From positions 1 to 64,000 of the forward strand of contig JADHTB010000012.1 of assembly GCA_016776605.1 (NCBI GenBank): a stretch of DNA of 64,000 nt. Reading direction: 5' to 3'. Below are positions 25,012 to 33,494 of the stretch, in pieces. Below the pieces are notes generated by a model. That model saw only the letters and a list, made by a program, of their open reading frames with translations, was not told where the DNA came from and searched no databases. The stretch comes from Alphaproteobacteria bacterium. GTDB taxonomy: Bacteria > Pseudomonadota > Alphaproteobacteria > GCA-2731375. A program made the translations under genes and the position numbers. Each line of letters begins with the position of its first letter. The stretch's first letter is position 1.

Positions 25012-26439
25012 ATGACCGAGTTGTGGCGCAAGACCGCGCGTGAAATGGTGGCCCTGCTGGCCGGGGGCGAGGTGCGGCCAGTGGAGGCGGTGGACGCCGC
25101 GGCCCAGCGCATCGAGGCAACCAATGGCGCGGTCAATGCCGTGGTGACCCTGTGTCTTGAGCGGGCGAAAGATGCCGCCGCCCAGATGGAGAGCAAGGGA
25201 CATCCCGAACATCCCGGTCCGGGTTATCTCTACGGCCTTCCCATATCGGTCAAGGATTTGAACGATGTGGCCGGCGTCCGTTGTACGCTGGGTTCGCCAA
25301 TTTACGCTGACCGCGTTCCCACCGAATCGGATTTCATGGTGCAGACCCTGGAAGCGAACGGCGCCATCGTCATTGGCAAATCGAATACCCCGGAATTCGG
25401 CGCCGGGGCCAACACCTTCAACGAGGTTTTCGGCTCCACCCGCAATCCCTGGGATACCCGGATGAACTGTGGCGGTTCCTCTGGCGGCGCGGCGGTCAAT
25501 TTGGCGACCGGGCAGACCTGGCTGGCCACGGGCAGTGACTTGGGTGGGTCGTTGCGCATCCCCGGCGCCTTTTGTTCCATCGTCGGCCTTCGCCCCAGCC
25601 CCGGCCGTTGTCCCCGGGGCACCTCCGCCTCGCTGATGTTGTTCGACGACATGGCCGTGGTTGGGCCCATGGCCCGCAACGTGGGCGATGTGGCCTTGAT
25701 GCTGGATGCCATGGTCGGGCAATATGCCCGCGACCCGATTTCGTTGCCGATACCCGACGAGGCTTTTCAGATTGCCGCCAGGGCTGCGAAGCCACCCCGG
25801 CGGGTCGGCTGGAGCGCCACTCTGGGCGTTGCGCCGGTGGACCCGGAAGTGGCCGAAATATGCGCCGCCGCGGCGCAATCGTTTACTGATCTGGGGGCGA
25901 CGGTTGATGACGCCTGCCCGGATTTCAACGGCGCCAGTAAGATGTTTCACAGCCTGCGCGGGGCCAGTTTTGTTGCCGCGCACCGCACCCACATGGCGGA
26001 GCACCGCGATTTGTTGAAGCCGGAAATAATCTGGAACTATGAACATGGCATGGCGCTTTCCACTTTGGATCATGCGGAGGCAAAGCAGGCGCGCGGACGT
26101 CTCTATGCCGGTATGTGCGATTTCTTTGAAACCCACGATTTGTTGGTGACCCCGACTGTAATGACCCCGCCCTTCCCGGCGGAAATTCGCTATCTGGAAG
26201 AAGTCGAAGGGGTGAAGTTCGATAATTATGTGGAATGGCTGATGCACACCTTCGTTCTTACCCCAACGGGTTGCCCCGCCGTTTCCGTGCCATGCGGCTT
26301 TACCAAGGCTGGCCTGCCGGTCGGTTTGCAACTGATTGGACCACCCAGGGGGGAAGCGGCGCTGCTTTCGGCGGCTGCGGCGTTCGAGGCGAATTGCAGC
26401 CTGGAATGGCAAACGCCGATCGATCCGCGGGTGAAATAG
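25012..26439 (+). CDS. amidase (amidase signature family)
   Basis: A 475-residue amidase-signature enzyme hydrolysing a carboxamide. The Ser-cisSer-Lys triad is recognisable: Lys in LPISVKDLNDVAG, the cis-Ser in NCGGSSGGAAVNLATG and the nucleophile Ser in GSDLGGSLRIPGAF. The C-terminal region FVLTPTGCPAVSVPCGFTKA is typical of non-GatA amidases. It is not the GatCAB subunit, because gatB and gatC are not adjacent. It is divergent from the PfkB kinase across about 100 bases. Confidence 0.93.
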   Translation: MTELWRKTAREMVALLAGGEVRPVEAVDAAAQRIEATNGAVNAVVTLCLERAKDAAAQMESKGHPEHPGPGYLYGLPISVKDLNDVAGVRCTLGSPIYADRVPTESDFMVQTLEANGAIVIGKSNTPEFGAGANTFNEVFGSTRNPWDTRMNCGGSSGGAAVNLATGQTWLATGSDLGGSLRIPGAFCSIVGLRPSPGRCPRGTSASLMLFDDMAVVGPMARNVGDVALMLDAMVGQYARDPISLPIPDEAFQIAARAAKPPRRVGWSATLGVAPVDPEVAEICAAAAQSFTDLGATVDDACPDFNGASKMFHSLRGASFVAAHRTHMAEHRDLLKPEIIWNYEHGMALSTLDHAEAKQARGRLYAGMCDFFETHDLLVTPTVMTPPFPAEIRYLEEVEGVKFDNYVEWLMHTFVLTPTGCPAVSVPCGFTKAGLPVGLQLIGPPRGEAALLSAAAAFEANCSLEWQTPIDPRVK

Positions 26440-26518
26440 TGGCTGTTTTTCGGGCTAATCGCGGCCTCGCCCTTCAAATCGTGGCGGGACCGCTTACATC
26501 ATTGGGCAATGAGAAAAT

Positions 26519-26623
26519 CTAGCGCAATTCCGAATTAATGAGAATCGCGAAGCGATTCTAAGTGATTGGAAAAATTGCACTAATTCTAAAGATCTGAGCA
26601 TTTTCAGAATGAAAATGCTCTAG
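26519..26623. repeat. CTAGAGCA two-hairpin repeat, copy 1
   Basis: A 105-bp element starting CTAGCGCAATTCC and ending AAAATGCTCTAG. Hairpin 1 has an outer stem GCAATT/AATTGC and an inner stem AGAATCGC/GCGATTCT. After TCTGAGC, hairpin 2 is GAGCATTTTC/GAAAATGCTC around AGAAT. It ends 15 bases before the EI24 start. Confidence 0.85.
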
Positions 26624-26638
26624 GATAAAGGTCAAACC

Positions 26639-27343
26639 ATGCTGCTGCGCGCTTTCTCTCTGACCCTGGGGCAGATCGCCGACCCGATCTTCCGTGGCGT
26701 ATTGATCAAGAGCATTCTATTCACGCTGGTCCTATTCGTCGGTTTAACCCTGGTGTTTTATTGGGCCGTTCCAGAGGTGACGGTTTTTAAATCGGATTGG
26801 CTGCAATGGCTGAACAGCGTCCTTGAAGTGGGCGGTGGCATGGCGTTTTTCGCGCTTTTGGTGCTGACCTTTTCCGCCACGGCGACCCTGATTGGCGGCA
26901 TTTTTCTGGATGATATCGCCGAGGCGGTGGAAAAACGCCATTATGCAGGGGATCCGCCGGGGCGTTCGGCGGATTTTTCCAAGACCCTTGCCGTTTCCAT
27001 GCGGTTTATTGGCATAACCATATTGCTGAATATTCTGGCGCTGCCGCTTTATTTGATCGCGTTGTTGTTTCCTCCACTTTTTGCCTTTATTTTCTATGGC
27101 TTAAACGGTTATCTTCTGGGTCGGGAGTATTTTGAGCTTGTAAGCTTAAGACACCAGGATGCAAAAGCGGCTCGGCAGTTACGCAAGGCGAACGGCGTCA
27201 AAGTTTTCTTGGCTGGTGTTATGATCGCGTTTTTTATTACGGTACCGATCGTTAACCTTGTTGTGCCTATTCTTGCGACCGCCTTTATGCTGCATATCTT
27301 CAAGTCGTTGCGGACTGCGCAGACAACCGAAATTGCACCCTGA
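26639..27343 (+). CDS. EI24 domain (CysZ-like) membrane protein
   Basis: A 234-residue integral membrane protein of the EI24/CysZ family with four to six hydrophobic helices. The first, GVLIKSILFTLVLFVGLTLVF, starts around residue 20. It is followed by FGALLV-type helices and a DDIAEAVEKRHY segment, and the conserved YGLNGYLLGREYFELVSLRH near residue 155-172. Family members transport sulfate in some bacteria; in alphaproteobacteria the function is not established. AAAGG lies upstream of the ATG. Bactofilin follows 58 bases later on the same strand. Confidence 0.88.
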   Translation: MLLRAFSLTLGQIADPIFRGVLIKSILFTLVLFVGLTLVFYWAVPEVTVFKSDWLQWLNSVLEVGGGMAFFALLVLTFSATATLIGGIFLDDIAEAVEKRHYAGDPPGRSADFSKTLAVSMRFIGITILLNILALPLYLIALLFPPLFAFIFYGLNGYLLGREYFELVSLRHQDAKAARQLRKANGVKVFLAGVMIAFFITVPIVNLVVPILATAFMLHIFKSLRTAQTTEIAP

Positions 27344-27401
27344 CGGCGCGGTATCATAGAACGCCCTCGGGATTTGAAACGTTAGGAACAGGAAACAGAA
27401 C

Positions 27402-27902
27402 ATGGCCAACGAAGACAGAAACCCGCAATCCGCGTCGGCCTTTCGCCCCGAGATTACCCGCCGCCTGCCCGAACTGCCTGGCAATCCCATGCGTGGCGCC
27501 CAACCCACTGATGCGGGCGATAGCGGCAAGAAATTGGTCGTTGGCCGGGATATCGTGCTGAATGGTCAGATCACCGCCTGCGATCAATTGGTGGTGCAAG
27601 GCCGGGTTGAAGCCGCTTTGGAGAACTCGCAATCAATCGAAATAGCCGAAACCGGCTATTTCAAGGGTTCGGCGGTGATCCAAGAGGCCACGATCAGCGG
27701 CCATTTCGAAGGCAATCTGACCGTGCGCGGCGAGTTGACCATTACGTCCAAGGGCCGGATCGAGGGTGATGTCCGCTATGGCAGACTGTGCGTCGAGTCT
27801 GGTGGACAGATCATAGGTACGGTCGAAGCGCTATCCGCCACTGGTGCGGGCGCCGCCAGCGCGGCCCCTGCGTCCGCTGCGTCGGACGGGGACGATAATT
27901 GA
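27402..27902 (+). CDS. bactofilin family cytoskeletal protein
   Basis: A 166-residue bactofilin (DUF583/CcmA): a disordered N-terminus, a central right-handed beta-helix repeat region (VVGRDIVLNGQITACDQLVV, then VEAALENSQSIEIAETGYFK and ATISGHFEGNLTVRGEL), and an Ala-rich tail. Bactofilins polymerise into membrane-associated filaments that position cell-wall or polarity factors. It overlaps the next lipoprotein gene by four bases (TTGA), which links the two. Confidence 0.93.
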   Translation: MANEDRNPQSASAFRPEITRRLPELPGNPMRGAQPTDAGDSGKKLVVGRDIVLNGQITACDQLVVQGRVEAALENSQSIEIAETGYFKGSAVIQEATISGHFEGNLTVRGELTITSKGRIEGDVRYGRLCVESGGQIIGTVEALSATGAGAASAAPASAASDGDDN

Positions 27903-28474
27903 CGATCCGGCGATTGCTGGCCGGACGGCCGCTTGCGCCTTTTTGCGGGCTGTTGGCGGCGTTGTGGCTGTCTGCCTGTGTTACCGGTCCGGCCGTGGAC
28001 AAGGGGCTTGATCAGGCTGCGTTGCCGGCAAAATCAATCGAACCGGTTAAGCTGCCCGTGGCCAACGCACCGGTCGCCGGGGAGCATGAGGATACCGCAG
28101 TTTCTCATCGGGCGCCGCGAACCCGGACGGTGGTCGTGCCTGAACCGGCCCCCCACACGCCGCCGCGCCCAAGCCCGGATTTGTATCAATTGGTCGGTAT
28201 GAACCGTGGTGATTTAAGCGGGCTGCTGGGAAAGCCCACCCTGCGGCGCAGCGAACCTCCGGCGGAAGTCTGGCTATACAGCGCGGCGCAATGTGTCCTG
28301 CACGTCTTTCTCTACAACGATGCTGCCCAGGGCCGCTATCTGGTCTCGCACGTGGAAGTCGCCCATCGCCAGCAACGCGCGATCCATGCCGTGGCGTCTT
28401 CAGGTGAAGCCTTTCGACAGGAATGTTTCGGCCGCGTGCTGCACAGCGTCACGGCGCAAATTCAGGCCGGCTAG
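27899..28474 (+). CDS. hypothetical lipoprotein, BamE/SmpA-like C-terminal region
   Basis: 191 residues from a TTG start that overlaps the bactofilin stop. An N-terminal hydrophobic segment with lipobox LSAC (Cys about 27) marks a lipoprotein signal peptide. A Pro-rich linker follows. The C-terminal part (about 100-191) contains QLVGMNRGDLSGLLGKPTLR and EVWLYSAAQCVLHVFLY, which resemble BamE/SmpA-fold domains in alphaproteobacterial proteins of unknown function. Its location after a bactofilin suggests an envelope role; this is inference. Its TAG stop is part of the left end of a 265-bp inverted-repeat element. Confidence 0.75.
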   Translation: MTIRRLLAGRPLAPFCGLLAALWLSACVTGPAVDKGLDQAALPAKSIEPVKLPVANAPVAGEHEDTAVSHRAPRTRTVVVPEPAPHTPPRPSPDLYQLVGMNRGDLSGLLGKPTLRRSEPPAEVWLYSAAQCVLHVFLYNDAAQGRYLVSHVEVAHRQQRAIHAVASSGEAFRQECFGRVLHSVTAQIQAG

Positions 28475-28735
28475 ACCACGTTTATACAACATAGACCCGT
28501 TTGACCGTGCATCCCAGCTTCGTGGCTAGGCGAAGGTTGCCGCGCGTAGTGATACTACGGGCAAAACCTTCAACGACGCCACGGGGCTGGGATGCACGGC
28601 CTTCGGTGGCGCGTGGAGACCATTCGGATGCGTTGTTTTGCTTGCCCGTAGTCCCACTATGCGCTGCGCAAAACGCCTGCCCGAATGGCCTCCACACACC
28701 ATCAAACGGATCGATGTTGTATAAACGTGGTCTAG
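28471..28735. repeat. 265-bp three-armed inverted-repeat element
   Basis: Terminal inverted repeats of 34 bases (28471-28504 and 28702-28735, 32 of 34 matching, starting CTAGACCACGTTTATACAAC) enclose two long hairpins. Arm 1 covers 28505-28599 (outer stem CCGTGCATCCCAGC/GCTGGGATGCACGG). Arm 2 covers 28613-28695 (GTGGAG-A-CCATTCGG paired with CCGAATGG-C-CTCCAC). The tips share TTGCCCGTAGT in inverted orientation. It shares its right CTAG with the two-hairpin repeat copy 2. No credible gene lies in it. Confidence 0.85.
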
Positions 28736-28843
28736 AGCAATTCCGAATTAAAGAGAATCGCGAAGCGATTCTAGATTCTAAGTGATTGGAAAAATTGCTC
28801 TAATTCTAAAGATCTGAGCATTTTCAGAATGAAAATGCTCTAG
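28732..28843. repeat. CTAGAGCA two-hairpin repeat, copy 2
   Basis: A 112-bp copy bounded by CTAGAGCAATTCC and AAAATGCTCTAG. It is nearly identical to copy 1 at 26519, plus a 7-base duplication (GATTCTA repeated) in hairpin 1. Its left CTAG is also the end of the 265-bp element. Confidence 0.85.
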
Positions 28844-28901
28844 CCGGATTATTCTGGTCCATTTGAAGCTGGGCCGGCGCATGTCTGCGCCCAGGGCATG
28901 G

Positions 28902-29135
28902 TCAATCGTCCAGGCTGCGGGCCTCGTCGACCAGCATGATGGGAATGCCTTCGCGAATGGGGTAGGCCAGACGCGCCTGCTCGCTGATCAACTCCTGCGC
29001 CTCGCGGTCATAGCGCAGGGGCCCCTTGGTCAAGGGACAGACCAGGATTTCCAATAATTTGGGATCAACGCTATCGGCCGCCATTCCACCGCCGCCGCCG
29101 CTGTCGCCGCCATTTTCGGGGTTTTCATCGCTCAT
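28902..29135 (-). CDS. Trm112/YcaR family small protein
   Basis: A 77-residue protein with a Gly-rich, poorly conserved N-terminus followed by the Trm112 fold, [20 protein letters not shown]. It ends with [20 protein letters not shown], the family's C-terminal signature. It has one Cys in the CP-L-TKG position, so a complete zinc knuckle is not visible. The family includes methyltransferase-activating and unknown proteins in bacteria. It is third in the minus-strand set thioredoxin/TPR, LON-domain, Trm112. Confidence 0.9.
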   Translation of the reverse strand: MSDENPENGGDSGGGGGMAADSVDPKLLEILVCPLTKGPLRYDREAQELISEQARLAYPIREGIPIMLVDEARSLDD

Positions 29136-29156
29136 GGTGCAATCGTTCTCCCATGA

Positions 29157-29864
29157 TCAGTGTATTTGGTGATCATCGTCATCCTGGTCATCGCCACCGC
29201 CGCTGGCTTGTTGCAATAACGCCATTTCGACCAGCGCCGTCATGATCCGGCTGCGTTCGAACAGGTCACGAGCCTCCAACAACGCCTGCTTCTCGGCCGG
29301 GCTAAAGGGGCAAATCATCGCCAGAGAGGTGATCAGTGGGCCGGTTTCGGCATTGGCGATGGTCTTCCATTCAACTGGTATCTGGGCCAATTCCAAATAA
29401 GCGCGCAGGGCGGTCAGCAGCCGGTCACGGTCGACGCCGGGGCCCTCATCCTCGGCCCAGCGGTCGGCGGCAAAGCGGTCCCAGTCCGCGACAACTTGGC
29501 GATACCGGGTAGTTGCCGTCAGTTCCTCGATGATGGAAAAGCGTGACAGCCCGGTCAGGGTAATATGAAACCGGTTGTCCGGGGTTTCCTCAAAAGAGGT
29601 GATACGCCCGGCGCCGCCAATATCATATAAGGCGGGAGGGGCACTGCCCTCGGCCTTGTGCACGGGCTGGATCATGCCGATGATCCGATCGCCCGCCATG
29701 GCATCACGGACCATATCCAAATAACGCGGCTCAAAGATGTTCAGGGGCAGTTTCGCATCGGGCAGCAACAGCACACCGCTCAAGGGAAAAATTGGTATCC
29801 GCACCGGTAGCGTATCAGCCGTGTGCCGATCATCTTCGCTGTCCTTGCTCACCGCTCTACCCAC
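29157..29864 (-). CDS. LON substrate-binding-domain protein
   Basis: A 235-residue protein consisting mainly of the LON N-terminal substrate-binding domain (PF02190): RIPIFPLSGVLLLPDAKLPL, NIFEPRYLDMVRDAM and GRITSFEETPDNRFHITLTG. It has no ATPase or protease domain, so it is not Lon itself. The function of stand-alone LON domains in bacteria is not established; they may bind unfolded proteins. It is 9 bases after the thioredoxin-TPR gene, consistent with a protein-quality operon. The C-terminus is Asp-rich. Confidence 0.92.
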   Translation of the reverse strand: MGRAVSKDSEDDRHTADTLPVRIPIFPLSGVLLLPDAKLPLNIFEPRYLDMVRDAMAGDRIIGMIQPVHKAEGSAPPALYDIGGAGRITSFEETPDNRFHITLTGLSRFSIIEELTATTRYRQVVADWDRFAADRWAEDEGPGVDRDRLLTALRAYLELAQIPVEWKTIANAETGPLITSLAMICPFSPAEKQALLEARDLFERSRIMTALVEMALLQQASGGGDDQDDDDHQIH

Positions 29865-29873
29865 CCATCCGGA

Positions 29874-30776
29874 TCAGGAAAACAGCATCGAACTCAGCCG
29901 CCGCCGGGCCGAGACCGTTATTTCGTCCGCATGGCCAAAGGCCTCGAACAGGACCAGCAGTTGCTTGCGCGCGGCTTCTTCGTTCCAATTGCGGTCGCGG
30001 CGAATAGCCTCGAGCAATTCATCCACCGCTTCCTCGCGCTGACCAGCCGCCAACAGGGCTTTGGATAACTCCATACGCGCCTCGTGATCGTTGCCATCCG
30101 CCTCCAACCTGGCGCGGAAGGCAGACACATCGCCCACATCGATCGATTGCTCCGCCAGGTCGAGGGCGGCGCGGGCCGACTGGATAACCGGGTCGGTGGC
30201 CAGTTTGCCCTCCAGACCGTCCAGCATCATCCTTGCTTCTTCCCGCTCGCCGCTTTCAATCAAACACTGGCACAGTCCGGCAACGGCCCGGGCATTTTCC
30301 GCATCGGCACGCAAGACCTGGCCGAAAATGTCCGCTGCCGTCTCCACATCGCCGGCCGCCAGGGCCGTTTCACCTTGTTCCACCGCCCTTTCGATAGGCG
30401 AAGGGCCGGCGTCGCCGGTCAGGCGTTCGATAAAGGCCTTGATCTGGCTCTCGGGCTGGGCGCCGACAAACCCATCAACCGGTTGACCATCCTTGAAGGC
30501 AAAAACCGCCGGTATCGATTGAACGCGCAGTTGTTGCGCCAGTTGTTGGTTCTCATCGACGTTAATTTTCACCAGCTTAACCTGGCCACCGGCGGCCTTA
30601 ACCGCCTTTTCGATCATCGGACCCAAGGTCTTGCACGGGCCGCACCAGGGCGCCCAGAAATCAACAATGACCGGAACCGCCCGACTCGCTTCGATCACAT
30701 CCAGGGCGAAGCTGGCGGTATCGCCGTCCTTCACCGCATCGGCAGGGGCGGATATCTCTCCAATTATCGGTTCCAT
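29874..30776 (-). CDS. thioredoxin/TPR protein (YbbN/CnoX-like)
   Basis: 300 residues. An N-terminal thioredoxin domain carries VIVDFWAPWCGPCKTLGPMI with the WCGPC redox pair and the cis-Pro at RVQSIPAVFAF. It is followed by tetratricopeptide-like helices that correspond to the YbbN/CnoX C-terminus. CnoX-type proteins hold oxidatively damaged clients for chaperones. I start at ATG 30776 (MEPIIGEISA), preceded by AGGAACGACC. A longer reading would add an unrelated leader. The LON-domain and Trm112 genes follow closely. Confidence 0.93.
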   Translation of the reverse strand: MEPIIGEISAPADAVKDGDTASFALDVIEASRAVPVIVDFWAPWCGPCKTLGPMIEKAVKAAGGQVKLVKINVDENQQLAQQLRVQSIPAVFAFKDGQPVDGFVGAQPESQIKAFIERLTGDAGPSPIERAVEQGETALAAGDVETAADIFGQVLRADAENARAVAGLCQCLIESGEREEARMMLDGLEGKLATDPVIQSARAALDLAEQSIDVGDVSAFRARLEADGNDHEARMELSKALLAAGQREEAVDELLEAIRRDRNWNEEAARKQLLVLFEAFGHADEITVSARRRLSSMLFS

Positions 30777-30891
30777 GGGTCGTTCCTGTATTAAAATTGG
30801 CAGTGTAGTGGCAATGGCCCGCGCGCATATACAAGGGCAGGCAGCGCCCGGCGTCAAGCGCTTCGGCGCATAAGGCAGCGGCCGTCCGGTC

Positions 30892-31380
30892 TCAAAGCTG
30901 CGGCGTCAGAGGTTCGTGCCCGCAGGCGCGGACAAAGCGCAACAGATCGGCGGCGGCAATGGTGGTGGTCATGGTATTGACCAGGGGGTGAAAGTTGACC
31001 TGCCCATGGGCCAGCATCGCCGCGTCCAATACCACCCTGACCCGGCATAGGGGATCGTTGATCAGCGCGAATGGCGTTACCGAGCCAGGCAAGACACCTA
31101 AGAATTCCGCCAAACGGTCGGCGGAACCAAAGCTGAGCCGTGCCGCACCGATTTGGTTGTGCAGTTGCTTCATCTCTATTTGCTTGTCTTCCAGGGTGCA
31201 AACCAACCAGGTCTGTTTTTTCTTGTCCCGCAAAAACAGGTTCTTGTTGTGGGCGCCCGGAATTTTCCCACGCACGGCCTGGCTTTCGGCGACCGTGTGA
31301 AGCGCCGGATGATGGGTGGTTTCATGGGCAATGTTTAATTCGTCCAGGCGTTCGAACAAATCTTCCGGGCTGGCGGGCAT
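30892..31380 (-). CDS. YbaK/ProX-type aminoacyl-tRNA deacylase
   Basis: A 162-residue protein of the YbaK/ProXp-ala fold. It removes a wrongly attached amino acid, usually Ala, from tRNA. It starts MPASPEDLFERLDELNIAHE and contains TVAESQAVRGKIPGAHNKNL (Lys and Asn in the editing pocket). GVLPGSVTPFALINDP and the GQVNFHPLVNTMTT end are typical of PrdX proteins. AAAGGA lies upstream of ATG 31380. It precedes the thioredoxin-TPR gene with a 115-base gap. Confidence 0.92.
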   Translation of the reverse strand: MPASPEDLFERLDELNIAHETTHHPALHTVAESQAVRGKIPGAHNKNLFLRDKKKQTWLVCTLEDKQIEMKQLHNQIGAARLSFGSADRLAEFLGVLPGSVTPFALINDPLCRVRVVLDAAMLAHGQVNFHPLVNTMTTTIAAADLLRFVRACGHEPLTPQL

Positions 31381-31518
31381 GGGGCTATCCTTTACGCGGG
31401 GACGCAGGCGGCACGATGATGGCTGTGAAGATGATGTAAAGATCGGCTTAGGCACTTGCAAGATCGGTGAATAGGCGTATATATCTGGCCGCCCGGCAGA
31501 TGCCGGGCCTATCCAGGC

Positions 31519-31593
31519 GCGGGCGTAGCTCAGGGGTAGAGCGCAACCTTGCCAAGGTTGAAGTCGTGAGTTCGAATCTCATCGCCCGCTCCA
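31519..31593 (+). tRNA. tRNA-Gly(GCC)
   Basis: The acceptor stem GCGGGCG/CGCCCGC, D-arm TAGCTCAGGGGTAGAGC, anticodon stem CAACC/GGTTG around TTGCCAA (anticodon GCC) and T-arm with GTTCGAATC are all present. CCA is encoded at 31591-31593. Confidence 0.97.
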
Positions 31594-31688
31594 ATTTTCA
31601 CCACAAAACCAATGGGTTAAGTGGCGCTGGTCAGCGCCTTGGCGTGCCCGGCCGGCAGCAGGTGCTCCGCCAGCCCCTAATTTGACGA

Positions 31689-32024
31689 TCAGATGCCTTT
31701 TACGAAGGCGGCGCTTTGCCTCAGTAAAGCTTGGGCGCGGGCCTTGTCTTTCAGAACGCAGCCTGACAAAACCACATAATTCCGTTTGATGTGCCCTTTT
31801 TCGAAATATTTCAACGGTTTGCCCGCACCCGCCGCGATCAGGGCGGCGCAGGTGTCTTCCGCTAATTTCAGCGCCACGCCAAATTTCCCGCTGGACATGA
31901 AAATATGGCCATTTGCATAGGCCCCTACCGCGCCAAAAACTGATTTATATGAGATTACGCAATTGGTCGGCAAGGATGCGTCGGCAATAAGATGCTCAAG
32001 CTGCCGGCGGTATTCGGCTCCCAT
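31689..32024 (-). CDS. TfoX/Sxy N-terminal-domain protein
   Basis: A 111-residue protein. YKSVFGAVGAYANGHIFMSS with GKFGVALKL, and later YFEKGHIKRNYVVLSGCVL, match the small alpha/beta TfoX/Sxy N-terminal domain. E. coli Sxy activates competence genes with CRP; the domain alone in other bacteria has no proven function. It lies just downstream of tRNA-Gly, on the opposite strand. Confidence 0.78.
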   Translation of the reverse strand: MGAEYRRQLEHLIADASLPTNCVISYKSVFGAVGAYANGHIFMSSGKFGVALKLAEDTCAALIAAGAGKPLKYFEKGHIKRNYVVLSGCVLKDKARAQALLRQSAAFVKGI

Positions 32025-32146
32025 TGAAAAAGTACCCCCTCAATCCGGTTGTTCAGACAGCAGGCCCTTTTACAATGATCCGAAGCCTCGACATAGTGTG
32101 ATGACACTGGCCCCGGTATGCTCCGGGTTCGCCCCAGGGAGTTGCC

Positions 32147-33322
32147 ATGCTTCGTGACATATCCGCCCAGGCTGTCTTCATGGGCTTTTTGACGGCGTTT
32201 GCCGGTTTCACCTCTTCATTCGCAGTTGTCTTGCAAGGTCTGGCGGCGGTGGGGGCAAGCGAGGCACAGGCCGCCTCCGGGTTGATGGCCCTCGCCATTG
32301 CCATGGGATTGGGCGGTATTATCCTTAGCGCGGCGACGCGGGCGCCGGTAAGTGTTGCATGGTCAACGCCTGGCGCCGCGCTTTTGGCTTCGACCGGTGC
32401 CATCGATGGTGGCTTTGCCGCCGTTGTAGGGGCGTTTCTTGTTTGTGGTTTCGGCTTCATCCTGGCCGGACTGTGGAAGCCGCTTGGCCGCGCCATAGGG
32501 GCTATTCCCGCGCCGTTGGCAAACGCCATGCTGGCCGGGATCTTAGTCAGCCTCTGTCTGGCACCATTTAAGGCGATCGCCTTTGATCCACTGCTGGGCC
32601 TGCCAATTCTGTTGGCCTGGATTATCGTTGGCGCCTTCAACAAGCTGCTTGCGGTGCCAGCCGCGTTGGTCGTCTATTTTCTAATCGTGGCGTTTGGCGT
32701 GGACGTTTCCGCGCAGGAACTAAATTCGGTTCATGCCTCCGCTGTCCCACGGCTTGAATTTATCTCGCCGGTATTCAGCCTTGCCGGCCTTCTCAATATT
32801 GCCATCCCGCTGTTTATCGTAACCATGGCGTCGCAAAATATTCCCGGAATTGCGGTCATGACCAGCAATGGCTTCGCGGCGAAACCGCGCCTTTGGTTTA
32901 CGGTCACGGGAATATTCTCGGTCCTCGCCGCGCCATTTGGCGGCCATGCCGTCAATCTGGCCGCCTTGACGGCTGCCATGTGCGCCGGCGAAGACGCCCA
33001 TCGGGATCCGAACAGGCGGTATTGGGCCGCTATCGTTGCCGGCATGGGTTACATCGCTTTTGGGCTTTTGGCCGGGGTTGTCACGGCCTTCGTGTCCATT
33101 GCCCCGGCTATCCTGATCCAGGCTGTTGCAGGCCTGGCCCTAATTGCTGCGTTTTCGGGGGCGACCGTAGCCGCGTTCAAAGACCCAGGGACACGCGAAG
33201 CCGCTGCCGTTACATTCCTCGTCTCCGCATCGGGCGTCTCGGTCGGCGGAATTTCAGGTGCATTCTGGGGATTGATCGCCGGCGGCGCCATCATGCTCGT
33301 TAAACGCACGAAAGTGATTTAG
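32147..33322 (+). CDS. benE: BenE family benzoate/proton symporter
   Basis: A 391-residue integral membrane protein with about 12 hydrophobic helices. Its start, MLRDISAQAVFMGFLTAFAG, and segments TRAPVSVAWSTPGAALLAST, PAPLANAMLAGILVSLC and TMASQNIPGIAVM are strongly characteristic of BenE. BenE imports benzoate with protons. No ben catabolic genes are nearby, so benzoate is an inference by family. The TAG stop lies in the TTAG flanking a 172-bp MITE-like element. Confidence 0.93.
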   Translation: MLRDISAQAVFMGFLTAFAGFTSSFAVVLQGLAAVGASEAQAASGLMALAIAMGLGGIILSAATRAPVSVAWSTPGAALLASTGAIDGGFAAVVGAFLVCGFGFILAGLWKPLGRAIGAIPAPLANAMLAGILVSLCLAPFKAIAFDPLLGLPILLAWIIVGAFNKLLAVPAALVVYFLIVAFGVDVSAQELNSVHASAVPRLEFISPVFSLAGLLNIAIPLFIVTMASQNIPGIAVMTSNGFAAKPRLWFTVTGIFSVLAAPFGGHAVNLAALTAAMCAGEDAHRDPNRRYWAAIVAGMGYIAFGLLAGVVTAFVSIAPAILIQAVAGLALIAAFSGATVAAFKDPGTREAAAVTFLVSASGVSVGGISGAFWGLIAGGAIMLVKRTKVI

Positions 33323-33494
33323 CAGGCTGCTGAAAAACTCGAATATTCCATCCATTTATGTCATTCCCGCGAAAGCGGGAATCCAGATGGGCAATAAAAT
33401 CCGCTATTTTCCGGCATTGTCTGGATTCCCGCTTTCGCGGGAATGACGTGATTCTTGTAATTTAGAGTGCGCTCAAAGGTTTTTCAGCAGCCTG
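33323..33494. mobile_element. 172-bp MITE-like element with nested palindromes
   Basis: Terminal inverted repeats CAGGCTGCTGAAAAAC (33323-33338) and its complement (33479-33494) are flanked on both sides by TTAG, a possible 4-bp target duplication. Inside, two perfect 27-bp inverted repeats (33360-33386, 33421-33447) each hold ATTCCCGC-GAAA-GCGGGAAT. It carries no gene and depends on another transposase. Confidence 0.8.

Noticed and set aside
24796-26412. Long minus-strand frame opposite the amidase
   Set aside because: Shadow of the amidase; it also ends inside the PfkB kinase gene in another frame.
28501-28785. Frame inside the 265-bp element
   Set aside because: It follows the inverted-repeat DNA and has no start signal or similarity; both arms would encode unrelated peptides.
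31623-31638. Hairpin GGCGCTG/CAGCGCC after the tRNA as terminator
   Set aside because: Loop of two bases and no T-run after it; it is not convincing.
31519-31700. Integration site or island boundary at tRNA-Gly
   Set aside because: No integrase gene and no direct repeat of the tRNA 3' end were found in the window.
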